Shown piece by piece: positions 14,078 to 14,766 of a stretch of DNA of 14,766 bases; within the stretch, counting starts at the first letter, position 1; each line of letters starts with the position of its first letter. The DNA is taken from the NCBI GenBank assembly GCA_903924185.1, contig CAIYAN010000259.1, positions 1 to 14,766 of the forward strand, in the 5' to 3' direction. The notes under the pieces were generated by a model, which did not search any database, was not told the origin of the DNA, and saw nothing but the letters and a program-made list of their open reading frames with translations. The position numbers were made by a program, and so were the translations under genes. The DNA is from an uncultured Opitutia bacterium (GTDB lineage: Bacteria; Verrucomicrobiota; Verrucomicrobiia; Opitutales; UBA953).

Positions 14078-14766
14078 ATGAAGGCGCGGCGCTCACTGAA
14101 CCTCCTAGTCGCCGCCGCGGGTTTGGTGTTCCTCTCGGGTTGCGCCACCGAGACCCTCACCGATAGCGCGTTCTGGTCCTACCTCCCTTTCACTTCTAAC
14201 AAGGGCGGCAAGGGCTCAGGTGGCCCAGGCGGCAGCGACGCTCAGCAGCCAAAGGTCGACAAAGTGCCGTCAGCGAAATCCAACGACGGGGCTAAACCGA
14301 CGACAACGCAACGCTCGACCGATCCGATTTCCGAAGACTGGAACGACCCCGTAAAGCCGAAGCTGGCAGCGGAACCTTCAAAGCAGTCGAACACGCCTCC
14401 GCGCGCAACCAACGACCCTGCAGGCCGCTCGCCGACGGTGGGTACGGGTGTCGGTGGCTTGTCGCCGAAGGCTTCGCCCACGAGCCTCCCGGTCCGAGCT
14501 GACCTACCGACTGCACCCGTTTCCGTTCAGGGCTCGGGCCCTGCCCTGCCTACGCCGGACAGCGGTGCTCCCGCCGCTAAGAACGTCGACCCGGTTACCC
14601 TCCCCCGGCCCGAGCTCAACCCGACTGTGCCGACCGCGCCTACCGCCCTAGGCTTAGGCGATTCCACGGCAAAGACGCCCTCCAGCCGCACCCCGGCCAG
14701 CAATCCCGCGACCCTCGAATTGCCAGGGCCGAAAGCCAAACCCCAGCGTACCCCGTTACGCTTGCC
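14078..14766 (+). CDS. Lipoprotein with long Pro/Ser/Thr/Ala-rich region (partial at right edge)
   Basis: An open reading frame of 229 codons without a stop, cut by the window edge. It starts with ATG at 14078, three bases after the stop of the membrane-protein gene; AAGGA sits directly against the ATG. Seen: a lipoprotein signal peptide (MKARRSLNLLVAAAGLVF) with lipobox LSGC, making Cys22 the predicted lipidated residue. A short segment (FWSYLPF) follows, then a Gly/Lys stretch (NKGGKGSGGPGGS) and about 170 residues rich in Pro, Ser, Thr, Ala and Lys with almost no aromatic residues, so probably disordered. Such regions often span the periplasm or act as surface tethers; a globular domain may lie beyond the edge. 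Product, sorting and function are unknown. Its spacing suggests it works with the upstream membrane protein, for example as an outer-membrane partner, which is inference. Confidence 0.82.
   Translation, partial: MKARRSLNLLVAAAGLVFLSGCATETLTDSAFWSYLPFTSNKGGKGSGGPGGSDAQQPKVDKVPSAKSNDGAKPTTTQRSTDPISEDWNDPVKPKLAAEPSKQSNTPPRATNDPAGRSPTVGTGVGGLSPKASPTSLPVRADLPTAPVSVQGSGPALPTPDSGAPAAKNVDPVTLPRPELNPTVPTAPTALGLGDSTAKTPSSRTPASNPATLELPGPKAKPQRTPLRL

Overview
The window looks chromosomal and most likely comes from a Verrucomicrobiota bacterium, or a close PVC relative. It carries the gene families that expand in Planctomycetes and Verrucomicrobia: PSCyt1 cytochrome, DUF1549/DUF1553, DUF1501, PPC-domain protein and sulfatase. 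All are exported, GC is moderately high, one clear TTGACA-type promoter is present, and almost no start codon has a Shine-Dalgarno sequence. The phylum assignment is inference; no rRNA or universal marker is present.

Positions 43-11204 hold five genes on the minus strand, packed as one probable operon and read from right to left. The order is DUF1501 protein (Tat signal), exported protein with two PPC domains, Big_2-like/DUF1549/DUF1553 cytochrome-like protein, PSCyt1 + seven-bladed WD40 + giant coiled-coil protein, and a type I sulfatase. Gaps are 29, 2, 6 and 52 bp. Every product has an export signal, so the operon appears to build a cell-envelope apparatus with three c-type heme motifs (CXXCH in two proteins, CX4CH in one) plus two alkaline-phosphatase-superfamily proteins. 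Similar sets in PVC bacteria are usually linked to use of sulfated or otherwise complex glycans, but the biochemistry of the DUF1501/1549/1553 members is not established.

Positions 11205-11476 form a divergent intergenic region of 272 bp, dense with signals. It holds a four-tract G-quadruplex motif just upstream of the DUF1501 start, an AT-rich possible minus-strand promoter, a perfect 7-3-7 GC hairpin or operator, a separated 9-bp inverted repeat with one arm near each promoter, and a TTGACA-N17-TAGAAC promoter for the rightward gene.

Positions 11477-14766 hold two rightward genes. The first encodes an 865-aa inner-membrane protein (three TM helices, long coiled coil, two TM helices, extracytoplasmic C-terminal domain). 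Three bases later comes a lipoprotein with a long Pro/Ser/Thr/Ala-rich disordered region that runs off the right edge. I do not recognise this pair as a described system; it is the best candidate here for something new.

I saw no tRNA, rRNA, CRISPR array, insertion sequence or integrase.
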